Shown: piece after piece, positions 55,756-64,000 of the stretch
Layout: each line of letters opens with the position of its first letter
How positions within the stretch are numbered: position 1 is the first letter of the stretch
Assembly (NCBI GenBank): GCA_900544645.1
Contig: UQWG01000002.1
Location: 1-64,000 of the forward strand
Length of the DNA stretch: 64,000 bases
Direction: 5' to 3'
Origin: an uncultured Collinsella sp.
GTDB lineage: Bacteria; Actinomycetota; Coriobacteriia; Coriobacteriales; Coriobacteriaceae
Made by a program: the position numbers and the translations under genes
The notes under the pieces: model-generated
What the model saw: the letters and a program-made list of their open reading frames with translations, nothing else
The model's database searches: none
What the model was told of the DNA's origin: nothing

Positions 55756-57567
55756 CTAGCACGTCCCCTCGTTAGGCATCGACCAGGCATGATGGTCGGT
55801 ATGCAGCAACTCCTCGGCCAGCGGCGAGAGCGGCGCACCCAAGAACTCGCGATAGCACGCCTGGACATCGGGATTCTCGTGCGAGAAACGAATGTCCGCC
55901 TTCGCATCCAGGCTCCACAGCACCTGGCCACGCTCAGCCGCCAGCTCGCAGCCGTCGTGGATGGGCTGACCGCCGCCACCGACGCAGCCGCCCGGGCACG
56001 CCATGACCTCAACAAAGTCATATCTCACACGGCCGTCGCGAATCGCGTCGAGCAGACGGGCGGCGTTGCCCAGCCCGTGCGCCACGGCGACGCGCACCTT
56101 GGTACCGTCGATATCGGCCACGGCCTCCTTCCAGCCCTCGAGTCCGCGCACGTCAGTGAAGAAGTCGGCATCCGGGTTCTTGCCCGTCACCAGGTAATAT
56201 GCCGAGCGCACGGCGGCCTCCATCACGCCGCCCGTGGCGCCAAAGATCACACCCGCGCCCGTGCCAAAGCCCAACGGCGTATCGAGCGGCTCCTCGACCA
56301 GCGTGTCAACGCTCACGTGGCTCGCGCGGATCATGCGCACCATCTCGCGCACCGTCAGCGCAACGTCCACGTCGGGCGCGCCGCCCTCGCCCATCATGCT
56401 CGGCAGCGCACACTCGGCCTTCTTGGCCGTGCATGGCATAACGGACACCACGAACAGACGCTCGGGCTCCACGCCCAGCACCTTGGCGTAGTAGGTCTTG
56501 GCGATAGCGCCGAACATCTGCTGCGGCGACTTTGACGTGGACAGGCTGTCGACAAACTCGGGGTAACGTGCCTTCACAAAGCGCACCCAGCCCGGGCAGC
56601 AGCTCGTAAACATGGGCCAGCCGCGGCTGTCGCCCTCACCCTTAGCGGCGGCGCCCAGGCGCTCGAGCAGCTCGGAGCCCTCCTCCATAATGGTGAGGTC
56701 GGCCGAGAAATCGGTATCGAACACATACTCAAAGCCTACGCGGCGCAGCGCGCAAGCCAGACGCTCGACGGTTGCCTCCTCGCGCGGAATGCCGAGCTCC
56801 TCGCCCCAAGCACTACGCACGGCCGGCGCGATCTGCACCAGCACGATCTTGTCGGGATTAGCGAGCGCGTCAAACACGGTCTCGGTGTCGTCGCGCTCGC
56901 GCAGCGCGCCCGTCGGGCAATGCGTGATGCACTGGCCGCACGCGACGCAATCGGTCTTGCCGATCGGCACGCGCCCGCGGGTGCCCACGGCGGTATGCGT
57001 GGCGCGGTTGGTCAGGTCCCAAATCCCTAGGCCCTGTACGCTCTCGCACACCTTGATGCAGCGCATGCATTTAATGCACTTGTCGTTTTCGCGGATGATG
57101 GGGAAATCGAAATCCCAGCCCTCGCCCGCCAAATGCCTTTGATACGGCAGATAGAAAATGCCCAGGTCGTTGGCAATGGTCTGCAGGTTGCAGTTACCGC
57201 TGCGCACACAGCTCGTGCAGCGTGAATCGTGCTGCGAAAGCAGCAGCTGCACGTTGGTGCGGCGCGCCTCGCGGGCCTTGGGGCTGTTGGTGTGGACCAC
57301 CATGCCATCGAGCACGTAGTTGTTGCAGGCGGCAACCAGCTGGTCGCAGCCCTCAACCTCGACCACGCACACGCGGCAGCCGCCGATCTCGTTCAGATCG
57401 CGCAGGTAGCACAGGGTGGGAATCTGGATGCCGACGGACTTGGCCGCGTCCAGGATCGTGGTGTGCTCGGGCACCACGACCTCGCAATTATCGATAGTGA
57501 GCTTGACCATATTGAGTGCTCCGCTTTCGGTGTTATCGCTGACAGTGGGGTTGTTGAGCTCTACCAT
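55756..57567 (-). CDS. hydA: [FeFe] hydrogenase, multi-cluster catalytic subunit
   Basis: 603 residues with a full electron relay: N-terminal [2Fe-2S] domain (C53, C64, C67, C81), His-ligated [4Fe-4S] (H113, C117, C120, C126), two [4Fe-4S] clusters (C164-C167-C170-C174 and C207-C210-C213-C217), then the H-cluster motifs TSCCPGW, MPCTAKK and ACPGGCVGGGGQP. A small-subunit-like tail follows (YREFLGAPLSPLAEELLH). It interconverts H+ and H2 in the cytosol. The ATG at 57567 has GGGAGG eight bases upstream and overlaps the upstream gene by seven bases; ATG 57510 is an alternative start. The maturases HydEFG are not in this window. Confidence 0.96.
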   Translation of the reverse strand: MVELNNPTVSDNTESGALNMVKLTIDNCEVVVPEHTTILDAAKSVGIQIPTLCYLRDLNEIGGCRVCVVEVEGCDQLVAACNNYVLDGMVVHTNSPKAREARRTNVQLLLSQHDSRCTSCVRSGNCNLQTIANDLGIFYLPYQRHLAGEGWDFDFPIIRENDKCIKCMRCIKVCESVQGLGIWDLTNRATHTAVGTRGRVPIGKTDCVACGQCITHCPTGALRERDDTETVFDALANPDKIVLVQIAPAVRSAWGEELGIPREEATVERLACALRRVGFEYVFDTDFSADLTIMEEGSELLERLGAAAKGEGDSRGWPMFTSCCPGWVRFVKARYPEFVDSLSTSKSPQQMFGAIAKTYYAKVLGVEPERLFVVSVMPCTAKKAECALPSMMGEGGAPDVDVALTVREMVRMIRASHVSVDTLVEEPLDTPLGFGTGAGVIFGATGGVMEAAVRSAYYLVTGKNPDADFFTDVRGLEGWKEAVADIDGTKVRVAVAHGLGNAARLLDAIRDGRVRYDFVEVMACPGGCVGGGGQPIHDGCELAAERGQVLWSLDAKADIRFSHENPDVQACYREFLGAPLSPLAEELLHTDHHAWSMPNEGTC

Positions 57568-59393
57568 TCCAGGTTCCTCCCTCCGCGGAACGCGCCAAAA
57601 CCAAAGTGGTCGCAACGCAGGCAGCGGCTTGCCTCCTGGCGCGCCTCCTCCTCGGTAAGGCCCTGCTCGACCAGATTCCAATCGTGAATACGCTCGCCGG
57701 CCTCGCGCTCACCCAGCTCGCAGCGGCCGCACTCGTGCTTGCCCTTAAACTGAACGGTCGGCAGCTCCACGTCGAGCTTGATCTTGTGGTCGAAGCCCAG
57801 ATAGCGGTCGATGTTTGCCGAAGCCACGCGGCCGGCGTTGATGGCACGGATGACGGTGGCGGGGCCGGTCTGGCAGTCGCCGCCGCTAAAGAGGCCATCG
57901 AAGTTGGGCACGGCACCGTCCGAGTCGGTGACCACGCAACCCCACTTGCAGGCAATGCCCACCTCCTCAAACGGTTTGGAATCGATGTCTTGGCCAATGG
58001 CGACGAACACACGCTCGCAGGGGATGACGCGCTCGGGCGTGGCGGCGGCACGCGGAGCCGGACGACCGCGACGGGGCTCGCCGATAATCTGCGGCTGCAC
58101 GCGCAGGCCGCTCACGCGACCGTCCTCGCCCGTCTCAATACCGAGCGGGGCTGTGAGCTCCAGAACCTCGCAGCCCTCGGCCTGGGCACCGGCAATCTCG
58201 GCGTCCTGGGCCGTCATATCGCAGATGCGACGGCGGTAGACAATACTCACCTTTTCGGCACCGCAGCGCACGGCAGAGCGCGCCACGTCCATGGCCACGT
58301 TGCCGCCGCCGATGACGCACACGCGCTGGCCGCTCAGGTCGGGCAGCTCGTCGTCGCCGATGGCACGCAGCATCTTGACGGCCGACTCCACGCCGGGAGC
58401 CTCTTCGCCCGGAAGGCCGAGCTTCTTATCGCTGTGGGCACCAATGGCCAGATAGACGGCATCGAACTCGTCGCGCAGGCGGGCAAGCTCCTCGCCGTTC
58501 ACGGAGTGGTCGAGCTCAACGTCGATGCCGGCGCTCAAGATCCAGTCGATCTCGGCCTGCAGACGCTCGCGCGGCAGACGATAGCTGGGGATGCCGTAGC
58601 GCAGCATGCCGCCCAGGTGGTGACGCTGCTCAAAGATGGTCACCTTGTGGCCCATCACGGCCAGGTAGTAAGCGCAGGAAAGGCCGGCCGGGCCGCCGCC
58701 GATCACGGCGACGCGCTTACCGGTGTTGTCCACTACATGCGGTTTGTGGTCGTTGAGGTCGCTGTGCTCAACGGCAAAACGCTTGAGGGCGAGGATGTTC
58801 ATGGGGTCGTCGACCATGCCACGGCGACAGTGCATCTCGCAGGGATGCTCGCACACCAGGCCGCAGACGAGCGGCAGCGGGTTATTCTTGCGGATGACCT
58901 TGACGGCATCGGCATAGCGGCCGGCCTCGACGAGCGAAATGTACCCGGGAATGTCGACGTGCGCCGGGCAGCCCGAGACGCACGGGACGCGGGCCTCGCG
59001 GTCAAAGCCGCAGGAGTGCTCGCGAATGTGATGCTCAAAATCGTCGCGGAAGCCGCGAATGGCCGTGAGCGCCATGGCGCCAGCTTCGTAGCCGATGGCG
59101 CAGTCGCTCGAAAGGTAGATGGTGCGGGCCGTGCGCTCGATAAGATTGAGCGTGGACTCGTCGGCGCGGCCCTCGAGCACATCGGCGAGCAGATCGCTCA
59201 GCGCGCTCAGGCCCACGCGGCAGGGCGTACACTTGCCGCAGCTCTGGGTGGAACACAGGTTGACGAGCGCTGCCGTAAACTCAACGGGACACGGGGCGAG
59301 CGAACTCACCGCCAAACGGCGTCCGAGCGCATCGTGCAGGTCGTCTATGACGGCCTGAGCGTGGCTGCGTTCCATTACATGCAGTCGTGCCAT
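57561..59393 (-). CDS. NuoF-type/GltD-type flavoprotein fusion, hydrogenase electron partner
   Basis: 610 residues. The N-terminal part has the NuoF-type [4Fe-4S] ligands SCGKCTPCR (C52, C55, C58) and the YLSSDCAIGYEAG Cys. The rest is the GltD/NfnB-type flavoprotein: CVSGCPAHVDIPGYISL, CGLVCEHPCEMHCRR (Fe-S cysteines), the FAD site VAVIGGGPAGLSCAYYL, and the NAD(P)H site CVIGGGNVAMDVARSAV, with a final Fe-S-like tail (HECGRCEL, CLRCDHFGFG). It likely delivers NAD(P)H or ferredoxin electrons to or from the hydrogenase. It heads the operon. ATG 59393 follows GAGGGG. Confidence 0.94.
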   Translation of the reverse strand: MARLHVMERSHAQAVIDDLHDALGRRLAVSSLAPCPVEFTAALVNLCSTQSCGKCTPCRVGLSALSDLLADVLEGRADESTLNLIERTARTIYLSSDCAIGYEAGAMALTAIRGFRDDFEHHIREHSCGFDREARVPCVSGCPAHVDIPGYISLVEAGRYADAVKVIRKNNPLPLVCGLVCEHPCEMHCRRGMVDDPMNILALKRFAVEHSDLNDHKPHVVDNTGKRVAVIGGGPAGLSCAYYLAVMGHKVTIFEQRHHLGGMLRYGIPSYRLPRERLQAEIDWILSAGIDVELDHSVNGEELARLRDEFDAVYLAIGAHSDKKLGLPGEEAPGVESAVKMLRAIGDDELPDLSGQRVCVIGGGNVAMDVARSAVRCGAEKVSIVYRRRICDMTAQDAEIAGAQAEGCEVLELTAPLGIETGEDGRVSGLRVQPQIIGEPRRGRPAPRAAATPERVIPCERVFVAIGQDIDSKPFEEVGIACKWGCVVTDSDGAVPNFDGLFSGGDCQTGPATVIRAINAGRVASANIDRYLGFDHKIKLDVELPTVQFKGKHECGRCELGEREAGERIHDWNLVEQGLTEEEARQEASRCLRCDHFGFGAFRGGRNLEW

Positions 59394-59553
59394 AAGATCC
59401 CCTCTCACATGGCAGCCCGGAGGCGAGGCCGGGCGAAAATGCTACACGCACAACACTGACCTAAAAAGTTGTTAGGTCTCCACACGGTTCGGCAGGCGGT
59501 ATAAAATGCGACCCTCAGCGGTGAAAACGAACATTACCGCAGATAAATGCCAT

Positions 59554-59577
59554 ATTTGATAAAACGCGTTACCAAAT
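59554..59577. promoter_or_regulatory. Operator-like palindrome upstream of the hydrogenase operon
   Basis: ATTTGATAA and TTACCAAAT are inverted 9-mers (eight of nine positions match) around a central AACGCG. It is placed about 160 bases before the first ATG of the operon. Its resemblance to known FNR or Rex sites is only partial, so no regulator is named. Confidence 0.45.
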
Positions 59578-59623
59578 TGCAATATTCAATGTGAAAAAGA
59601 GCGCCTTACTATTTTTCCTTTTT

Positions 59624-59686
59624 GATCCGTTTTCCTCCGTCTCCTTCGGATCACATGATCCCTTGGGAACGGAGGAAAACGGATCG
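59624..59686. repeat. Dispersed 30-bp repeat, inverted pair
   Basis: A perfect 17-bp inverted repeat (59624-59640 with 59669-59685). The right arm lies in copy 3 of the repeat seen at 52868 and 53265. It is downstream of the EFR1 gene on the minus strand. Confidence 0.85.
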
Positions 59687-59733
59687 TTTTTGGTGCAAAA
59701 GGGCCAGGTTTGTTTGCACCAATCTCACTTGCG

Positions 59734-60495
59734 CTAGATGAAGAGCTCGCATTCCTTCCGCGCGACGCAAACCTTGCTCAGCATCTGGGAAACAGCGGAT
59801 AGTTTGTTGGAATCAAGCTTGCGAGCACCTCGCGGACATACGGCGATGCAGCGCATGCAGGAGATGCACGCCTCGCCAGCTGCTCGTTTGGGGTCACTCT
59901 TGTCGATAGCGCAAACGGGGCACGCCGCGGCGCATGCACCGCAGGAGACACAATCCTCTGTTGCCTCGGGTGCCATGCGGTGACCTCCGGCTTGTTTATA
60001 AGGACGATTGCCGGGGATAGAGGGCCCGGACGCATCCTCAGCCAACAGCTTTTGCTGAATTTGCTGCGCAAACTCTGCGAGCTGCGCCGCATCCTGCGCA
60101 TCCGGTCGCCCAGCAGCAAACTGACGAGCAACGGAATGCTCAGCAATAGCAGAAACCGCTGCAACAACCCTAAATACGGCGCGCTTCGCAACGTCCTCCA
60201 GCTCTACGAGCGTGTCCTCAAACGCGCGGTTTCCGTATACGCAAACCAAAACAGCCCGAGCCCCGTTGCCGCGCACCATGCCCAACCGGTCAGCCACCAC
60301 AGCCGGGATTCTACCGGCATACGCCGGCACAGAGATTACGGCCACGTCGTCCTCAGTCATCGAGACAGCGCTGAAATCTAGCCCGCTATCGGTCAGATCG
60401 ACGGTAACGGTATTCTTGCCCAGTGCCCCGGCCACAAGGCCAGACACCTTCCGCGTTCCACCCGTCGGACTAAACACAATTTCGAATACGCTCAT
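59734..60495 (-). CDS. EFR1-type flavodoxin-ferredoxin protein
   Basis: 253 residues. The flavodoxin-like N-terminus (VFEIVFSPTGGTRKVSGLVA) binds FMN by its 'SPTGGTRK' loop. The C-terminal 70 residues carry two [4Fe-4S] motifs: CVSCGACAAACPVCAI and CISCMRCIAVCPRGA. EFR1-type proteins combine flavin and ferredoxin centres and probably shuttle low-potential electrons in anaerobes. It lies upstream of the hydrogenase operon with its own start (GGGAGG eight bases before the ATG), in the same orientation. Confidence 0.92.
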   Translation of the reverse strand: MSVFEIVFSPTGGTRKVSGLVAGALGKNTVTVDLTDSGLDFSAVSMTEDDVAVISVPAYAGRIPAVVADRLGMVRGNGARAVLVCVYGNRAFEDTLVELEDVAKRAVFRVVAAVSAIAEHSVARQFAAGRPDAQDAAQLAEFAQQIQQKLLAEDASGPSIPGNRPYKQAGGHRMAPEATEDCVSCGACAAACPVCAIDKSDPKRAAGEACISCMRCIAVCPRGARKLDSNKLSAVSQMLSKVCVARKECELFI

Positions 60496-60705
60496 CGAGG
60501 CACCCTCCCCCTACGCCTGGCAACGCGTCAAGCCGTTTTCACATCCAGCCAGAGTATACGGCACGTGGGGTCCCCGTTTTAATGCACCAAGCACCCCAAT
60601 GCACCCACCCTACGCTGTCTGCTTCTTCGTTTTGTATAAATTACGGTACAGATTGTATATATTTACGGGATACCGCCGTGTTCTCCCGAGGTACCCCATC
60701 CTGGC

Positions 60706-60942
60706 CCGTGCAAAAAACGGAGTATTCTGCAACGTGACCGCGCCAGCACCGCCGCGGGCGGGCAAAACTGTAGGGCGCCGTATCATTTTAAGTCCCGACA
60801 TGGCGAGAATGACGCGCCCCTGCTCCGGAAAACGGCGAAATCTAACTCAAAACGCTCATAAGGGATATCTGAAGGCCACCGTTGGCAATACCGAATCGTA
60901 TGCAGACAACTCGAACTGCAGAATACTCCAAAAAATGCACGG
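60706..60942. mobile_element. 237-bp MITE-like element with 26-bp inverted ends
   Basis: Bases 60706-60731 and 60917-60942 are inverted repeats in which CCGTGCA and GGAGTATTCTGCA match exactly and only the six bases between them differ (AAAAAC versus TTTTTT on each outer strand). No coding frame is inside. Length and layout (CCxTG.., A-run, GTA..CTG) recall the 238-bp element at 9295-9532, though the sequences differ. Confidence 0.55.
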
Positions 60943-61049
60943 CGCACCCCATGGGACCCATTGCCGCATGGCAGGAAACAGGTCCACGGCATCCTCTAGA
61001 TGCATTCCCGAGGAAATCACATTTGAACTAGCGATCGAATACGACAAAC

Positions 61050-61081
61050 AAAAAAGGCCCCGAGCGTAGTTGCTCGGGGCC
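61050..61081 (-). terminator. Terminator of the DEAD-box helicase gene
   Basis: Perfect 10-bp arms (61056-61065, 61072-61081) with a six-base loop; the minus-strand tract is TTTTTT (61055-61050). It lies 36 bases after the stop at 61117. Confidence 0.9.
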
Positions 61082-61116
61082 CTTGGTTCACCTCGCTCTA
61101 GCGGGCGATGCGTATG

Positions 61117-63360
61117 TTACTTGCGCTTGCCGCCGCCGTCACCGGGACGACGGGAGCTGCTACCACGCTTGCCGCCACGGCTGTTGCCATAGCTGCCGCG
61201 GTTATCGCGACCGCCGGCACGGCCGCCGCGGGAGCCGGCCTGGTTGCCGCCGCGACCACCACGGTAGCCGCCGCGACGCTCTTCGCGGGTATCGTCGTAG
61301 TTGCGCCAGTCATCGCGACGATCGCGGCTGGCCCGCGGGTCACGACGGTCGCGCAACTCGTTAGAACGACCAGCGCCGCCGCGGCCGCCATTGCCGCGAG
61401 CACCCTCGCGACGCTCGCCGCCGCGGCTACCGCGCTCTTCAAAGCGCTTGCCGCCACGGGACTCACCGCCACGGGCAGCACGCTCACCACGACCCTCGCC
61501 GCCGCGACGCTCGTCACGGCCGCCGCGCTCGTCATCACGACCGGAACGACGGCGGTCGCCCGAACCGCGCTTGCCACCGCGCGAACCGCGGCCCTCGTCC
61601 TCGCGCTCGACACGACGACGGCCACCGCGATCCTCGTCCTCGCGGCGGCGGCGATGTGCCTCGCCCTGGAACTGCTTGGCACGACGCTCGGCACGGTTGC
61701 CACGCGAGGCCTGCTCGACAGCACCGCCGCGCTCCTCGGCAGCCACCTCGCGGGCCACGCTCTCCACAGCCTCGTCCACGCGAGCCTGAACGCCCTCGCG
61801 CACGCGGGTCTTGCCGCCGCGCTTGGGACGGCTCGGACGCTCGCCGTCGCCGCGACGCTCGTCGCGACCGCGGTTGGAACGACCGGCCACATCGCCGTAG
61901 TCATCGCCGTTGCGCTTGCCGTCGCGACGCGCCTGCTCAAGCTTCTTCTTGCTCTTGGACTTGCCGCGCTTGGTCTTCTTCTTCACCTTAAAAGCGGCAG
62001 GATCGCGCTCGGGGTCAACGGCGGGCGGGTTGGGACCCACGTGCAGGTCGCCGGCTTCATAGATGTCGGCGGTCTTGTCCATGAGCTTCTCAATCTCGTA
62101 GAACTCGTCGACGTCCTGCTCGGTCACAAACGTGATGGCCCAGCCCAGCTCGCCAGCGCGGCCCGTACGGCCAATGCGGTGGATATAGTCGGTCGGCTCG
62201 GCCGGCACGTCAAAGTTCACGACGTAGCGCACGTCGCTAATGTCGATGCCGCGGGCGAGAACATCGGTTGCCACCAGCACGTCAACGGTGCCATCGCGGA
62301 AGGCCGAAAGCGCGCGCTCGCGCTGAGCTTGGCTGCGGTTGCCGTGAATCGCGGCGGCCTTGATGCCCTTGCGCTCCAGACGACGGCAGCAGCTGTCGGC
62401 GCGGTGCTTGGTGCGCATAAAGACGATAGTGCGCTCCGGGCCCTCCTTCTTGAGGAACTCGGGCAGCAGGTTGTTCTTGGCCTCGATGGACACCGGGAAC
62501 ACAAACTGGTCGACGGTGTCGGCGGTCGACGTGGCGGGCGCGATCTCCACGCGGGCCGGGTCGCTCACCAGGTCGGTGATCTCGCCCACGGCCTCCTCGT
62601 CGAGCGTCGCCGAGAACAGCAGCGTCTGGCGCTCGGCCGGCGTCTCGCGCACAATGCGCCGGACGGCGGGCAAAAAGCCCATGTCGAGCATACGGTCGGC
62701 CTCGTCGAGCACCAGGACCTTAACCTCGTCCAGGTGGCAGGCGCCCTGCTCGATCAGATCGACCAGACGGCCCGGCGTTGCGACCAGGATGTCGCAGCCG
62801 TACTTAAGGGCCGCCGTCTGCGGCTTGTAGCTCACGCCGCCCACGACGGTCACGGCAACATGGCCGGTGACGTCGGCGATTTTGCTTGCGACCTCGTCGA
62901 TTTGCTGGGCAAGCTCGCGCGTAGGGGTGATGACGAGCATCACGGGGCCGCGACCGTTGCCCTCGGGCTTTTTAGCACCGCGACGACGGTTGCGGCCACC
63001 GCGCTCGCGCACGGGTTTGGGAGGAGCGATGTGCTCTAGATTGTTCATGGTCGGCAGCAAAAAGGCGGCCGTCTTGCCGGTGCCGGTCTGAGCGGCGGCA
63101 AGCAGGTCGCGGCCCTCGAGCACCACGGGGATGGAGCCGGCCTGCACGGGCGTCGGCGCCGTGTAGCCCAGGTTCTCGATAGCACGAAGCATCTCGTCGG
63201 AAAGCCCCAGCTCGTCAAAGGCGGGCAGGCTCTCGGTAGCGGACTCGACGGCCTGGGCAGCATTGGCCTCATCGGCGGCATCGAAGGCAGCCTGGGTCAT
63301 GGCCTCGCGGGCCTCGTCCAGAATCTCGGCGTCCGTAACGTCGGATACAGAATTACGCAT
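61117..63360 (-). CDS. DEAD-box RNA helicase with a long RG-rich tail
   Basis: 747 residues. Helicase core at about 50-440: Q-motif FDELGLSDEMLRAIENLGY, AQTGTGKT (residues 91-97), TPTRELAQ, VLDEADRMLDMGF (DEAD), LLFSATLD (SAT) and HRIGRTGR. From about residue 460 the sequence is basic, then a strongly Arg/Gly-rich low-complexity tail of about 280 residues, ending with a Gly/Lys-rich end. Such tails bind RNA and promote condensate formation. It resembles RhlE/CshA-type helicases. ATG at 63360 follows AAGGA. The opposite strand of the tail contains a long alanine-rich frame, which is an artefact. Confidence 0.95.
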   Translation of the reverse strand: MRNSVSDVTDAEILDEAREAMTQAAFDAADEANAAQAVESATESLPAFDELGLSDEMLRAIENLGYTAPTPVQAGSIPVVLEGRDLLAAAQTGTGKTAAFLLPTMNNLEHIAPPKPVRERGGRNRRRGAKKPEGNGRGPVMLVITPTRELAQQIDEVASKIADVTGHVAVTVVGGVSYKPQTAALKYGCDILVATPGRLVDLIEQGACHLDEVKVLVLDEADRMLDMGFLPAVRRIVRETPAERQTLLFSATLDEEAVGEITDLVSDPARVEIAPATSTADTVDQFVFPVSIEAKNNLLPEFLKKEGPERTIVFMRTKHRADSCCRRLERKGIKAAAIHGNRSQAQRERALSAFRDGTVDVLVATDVLARGIDISDVRYVVNFDVPAEPTDYIHRIGRTGRAGELGWAITFVTEQDVDEFYEIEKLMDKTADIYEAGDLHVGPNPPAVDPERDPAAFKVKKKTKRGKSKSKKKLEQARRDGKRNGDDYGDVAGRSNRGRDERRGDGERPSRPKRGGKTRVREGVQARVDEAVESVAREVAAEERGGAVEQASRGNRAERRAKQFQGEAHRRRREDEDRGGRRRVEREDEGRGSRGGKRGSGDRRRSGRDDERGGRDERRGGEGRGERAARGGESRGGKRFEERGSRGGERREGARGNGGRGGAGRSNELRDRRDPRASRDRRDDWRNYDDTREERRGGYRGGRGGNQAGSRGGRAGGRDNRGSYGNSRGGKRGSSSRRPGDGGGKRK

Positions 63361-63948
63361 ATGTTGTTGTTCCTTATCTGCACGCGCAATGGGCACGGCA
63401 TGCGGCCGCGCGGGCGTGCTTGGTAGTGCGCTAATACATACAAAAACGGGTGCGCACAGAGAGGACGTTGCTCAGCACGCTGGCGATCGCTTTGGCAGCC
63501 CTATCACGCGCCGTCCAGACGCAGCAGCTCTAAGCGATGGAGCAGATTCGCCGCCGGTTAGTATACCCGTGCTTCGCATGCCCCCACGTAAACCACAGAT
63601 GACGAGGCGGACGAGGTGGGCCCGGCTGATTGTCTCAATCTGTAGCATCTACAGGGCAAATCTTCCTCTACGTGTTACAGATCGAGACAAACGGTCAACA
63701 CAGTTCACAAACGTCTCAATCTGTAACAGTTACCGAGTAAAATCGGCCCTAATTGTTATAGATCAAGACAGAGGGGGATTTCTGTTCAATCCAAACCAAA
63801 TCTCTCGCTCTTCCTGCAATTTCGAACATGTGGCCTATAATGTTGCTTTGGTTACGCTATATATTGCGCAGCCATTTAATACGTCGCCCACCGGGGGCCA
63901 TTAATTCCTATCGCCATATTGACTAGGAAGCAATCAAAGGAGGTATCC
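63361..63948. other. Intergenic region with four alternating 16-17-bp motifs
   Basis: This 588-base gap separates the helicase start from the right-edge gene. The array at 63631-63770 is its only clear structure. No supported coding frame was seen. Confidence 0.55.
63631..63770. repeat. Four alternating copies of a TGTCTCAATCTGTARCA-like motif
   Basis: Copies at 63631-63647 (+), 63673-63689 (reverse), 63713-63728 (+) and 63754-63770 (reverse) make two successive stem-loops with arms of 15-17 bp and few mismatches. They are upstream of the GTG at 63949 by about 180 bases. Confidence 0.8.
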
Positions 63949-64000
63949 GTGGCAGCAGAGACACCTTGCTCGGTCCTCTATAACGATATTCGCTCGTTCG
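63949..64000 (+). CDS. Start of an unidentified protein (cut by window edge)
   Basis: GTG at 63949 follows AAAGGAGG with a five-base gap, a strong start. The 17 visible codons read MAAETPCSVLYNDIRSF. No family can be assigned from this short stretch. Confidence 0.7.
   Translation, partial: MAAETPCSVLYNDIRSF

Larger units (their letters stand above)
59409..59733. other. Hydrogenase operon promoter region
   Basis: A 325-base gap holding the operon's leader. It contains a 24-bp operator-like palindrome (59554-59577), a repeat hairpin (59624-59686) and no gene. Confidence 0.55.
60496..61116. other. Long intergenic region with no gene
   Basis: This 620-base gap holds the second inverted-repeat element (60706-60942), the helicase terminator (61050-61081), and AT-rich stretches near 60610-60670. 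No frame longer than a shadow was supported. Confidence 0.5.

Noticed and set aside
61108..63039. 643-residue alanine-rich frame on the + strand
   Set aside because: It is the reverse complement of the RG-rich helicase tail; composition is pure codon bias and it has no ribosome-binding site.

Overview
The window is about 60% G+C, densely coded, and looks like a gut Coriobacteriia chromosome (Actinomycetota), most likely Collinsella or a close relative. That placement is inferred from gene content: an [FeFe] hydrogenase with a NuoF/GltD-type partner, EFR1-type flavodoxin-ferredoxin, DUF4430 surface proteins, superoxide reductase, fhs/folD/fchA one-carbon genes, and short Gly/Ala-rich protein tails. 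No rRNA, tRNA, CRISPR array, prophage or intact insertion sequence was seen.

Layout. 1-5330: the 3' end of an unknown gene, then a two-gene minus-strand operon for DUF4430 cell-surface proteins behind a cobalamin riboswitch. 5400-11060: an ABC1/UbiB-like kinase with a phasin-like partner, a C69 dipeptidase, a 238-bp element with perfect 35-bp inverted ends, and folD-fchA. 11060-16500: a small lipoprotein, a frameshifted secreted PI-PLC-like protein with a LADTG anchor, a PH-like protein, and a YhcG/DUF1016 nuclease. 16900-20700: a zinc-ribbon protein, a cation diffusion facilitator and a membrane protein with heptad repeats. 20800-24870: fhs and ruvCAB. 25000-41830: a NAD-synthetase-like protein that has lost its catalytic motifs, superoxide reductase, a SWIM/SNF2 helicase, dnaE, and addAB. 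42000-46050: a TrpR-like regulator, a holin-family membrane protein, an Rrf2 regulator divergent from cysK, and mnmA with a leader terminator. 46170-52900: M42 peptidase, fucO-like dehydrogenase, YoaK protein, YgiQ radical SAM protein, CPBP protease and an apparently orphan RelB/DinJ antitoxin. 53300-60500: an apparent operon of hydrogenase partner, [FeFe] hydrogenase, ABC substrate-binding lipoprotein and a fused ABC permease-ATPase, with an EFR1 protein upstream. 60700-64000: a second ~237-bp inverted-repeat element, a DEAD-box RNA helicase with an RG-rich tail, an array of four alternating 16-17-bp motifs, and the start of another gene.

How the genes fit together. FchA, FolD and Fhs form the formimino/formyl/methenyl/methylene-THF steps that link formate and histidine carbon to folate. 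The hydrogenase, its NAD(P)H-type partner and the EFR1 protein suggest fermentative electron disposal through ferredoxin and H2. RuvCAB, AddAB and DnaE cover recombination and replication.

Most notable: (1) the B12 riboswitch upstream of a protein with four transcobalamin-like domains and a beta-propeller, suggesting a corrinoid-capture surface system; (2) the NadE-like pseudoenzyme; (3) the hydrogenase/ABC-transporter operon with a compact permease-ATPase fusion; (4) several families of short palindromic repeats and two MITE-like elements of nearly equal length.
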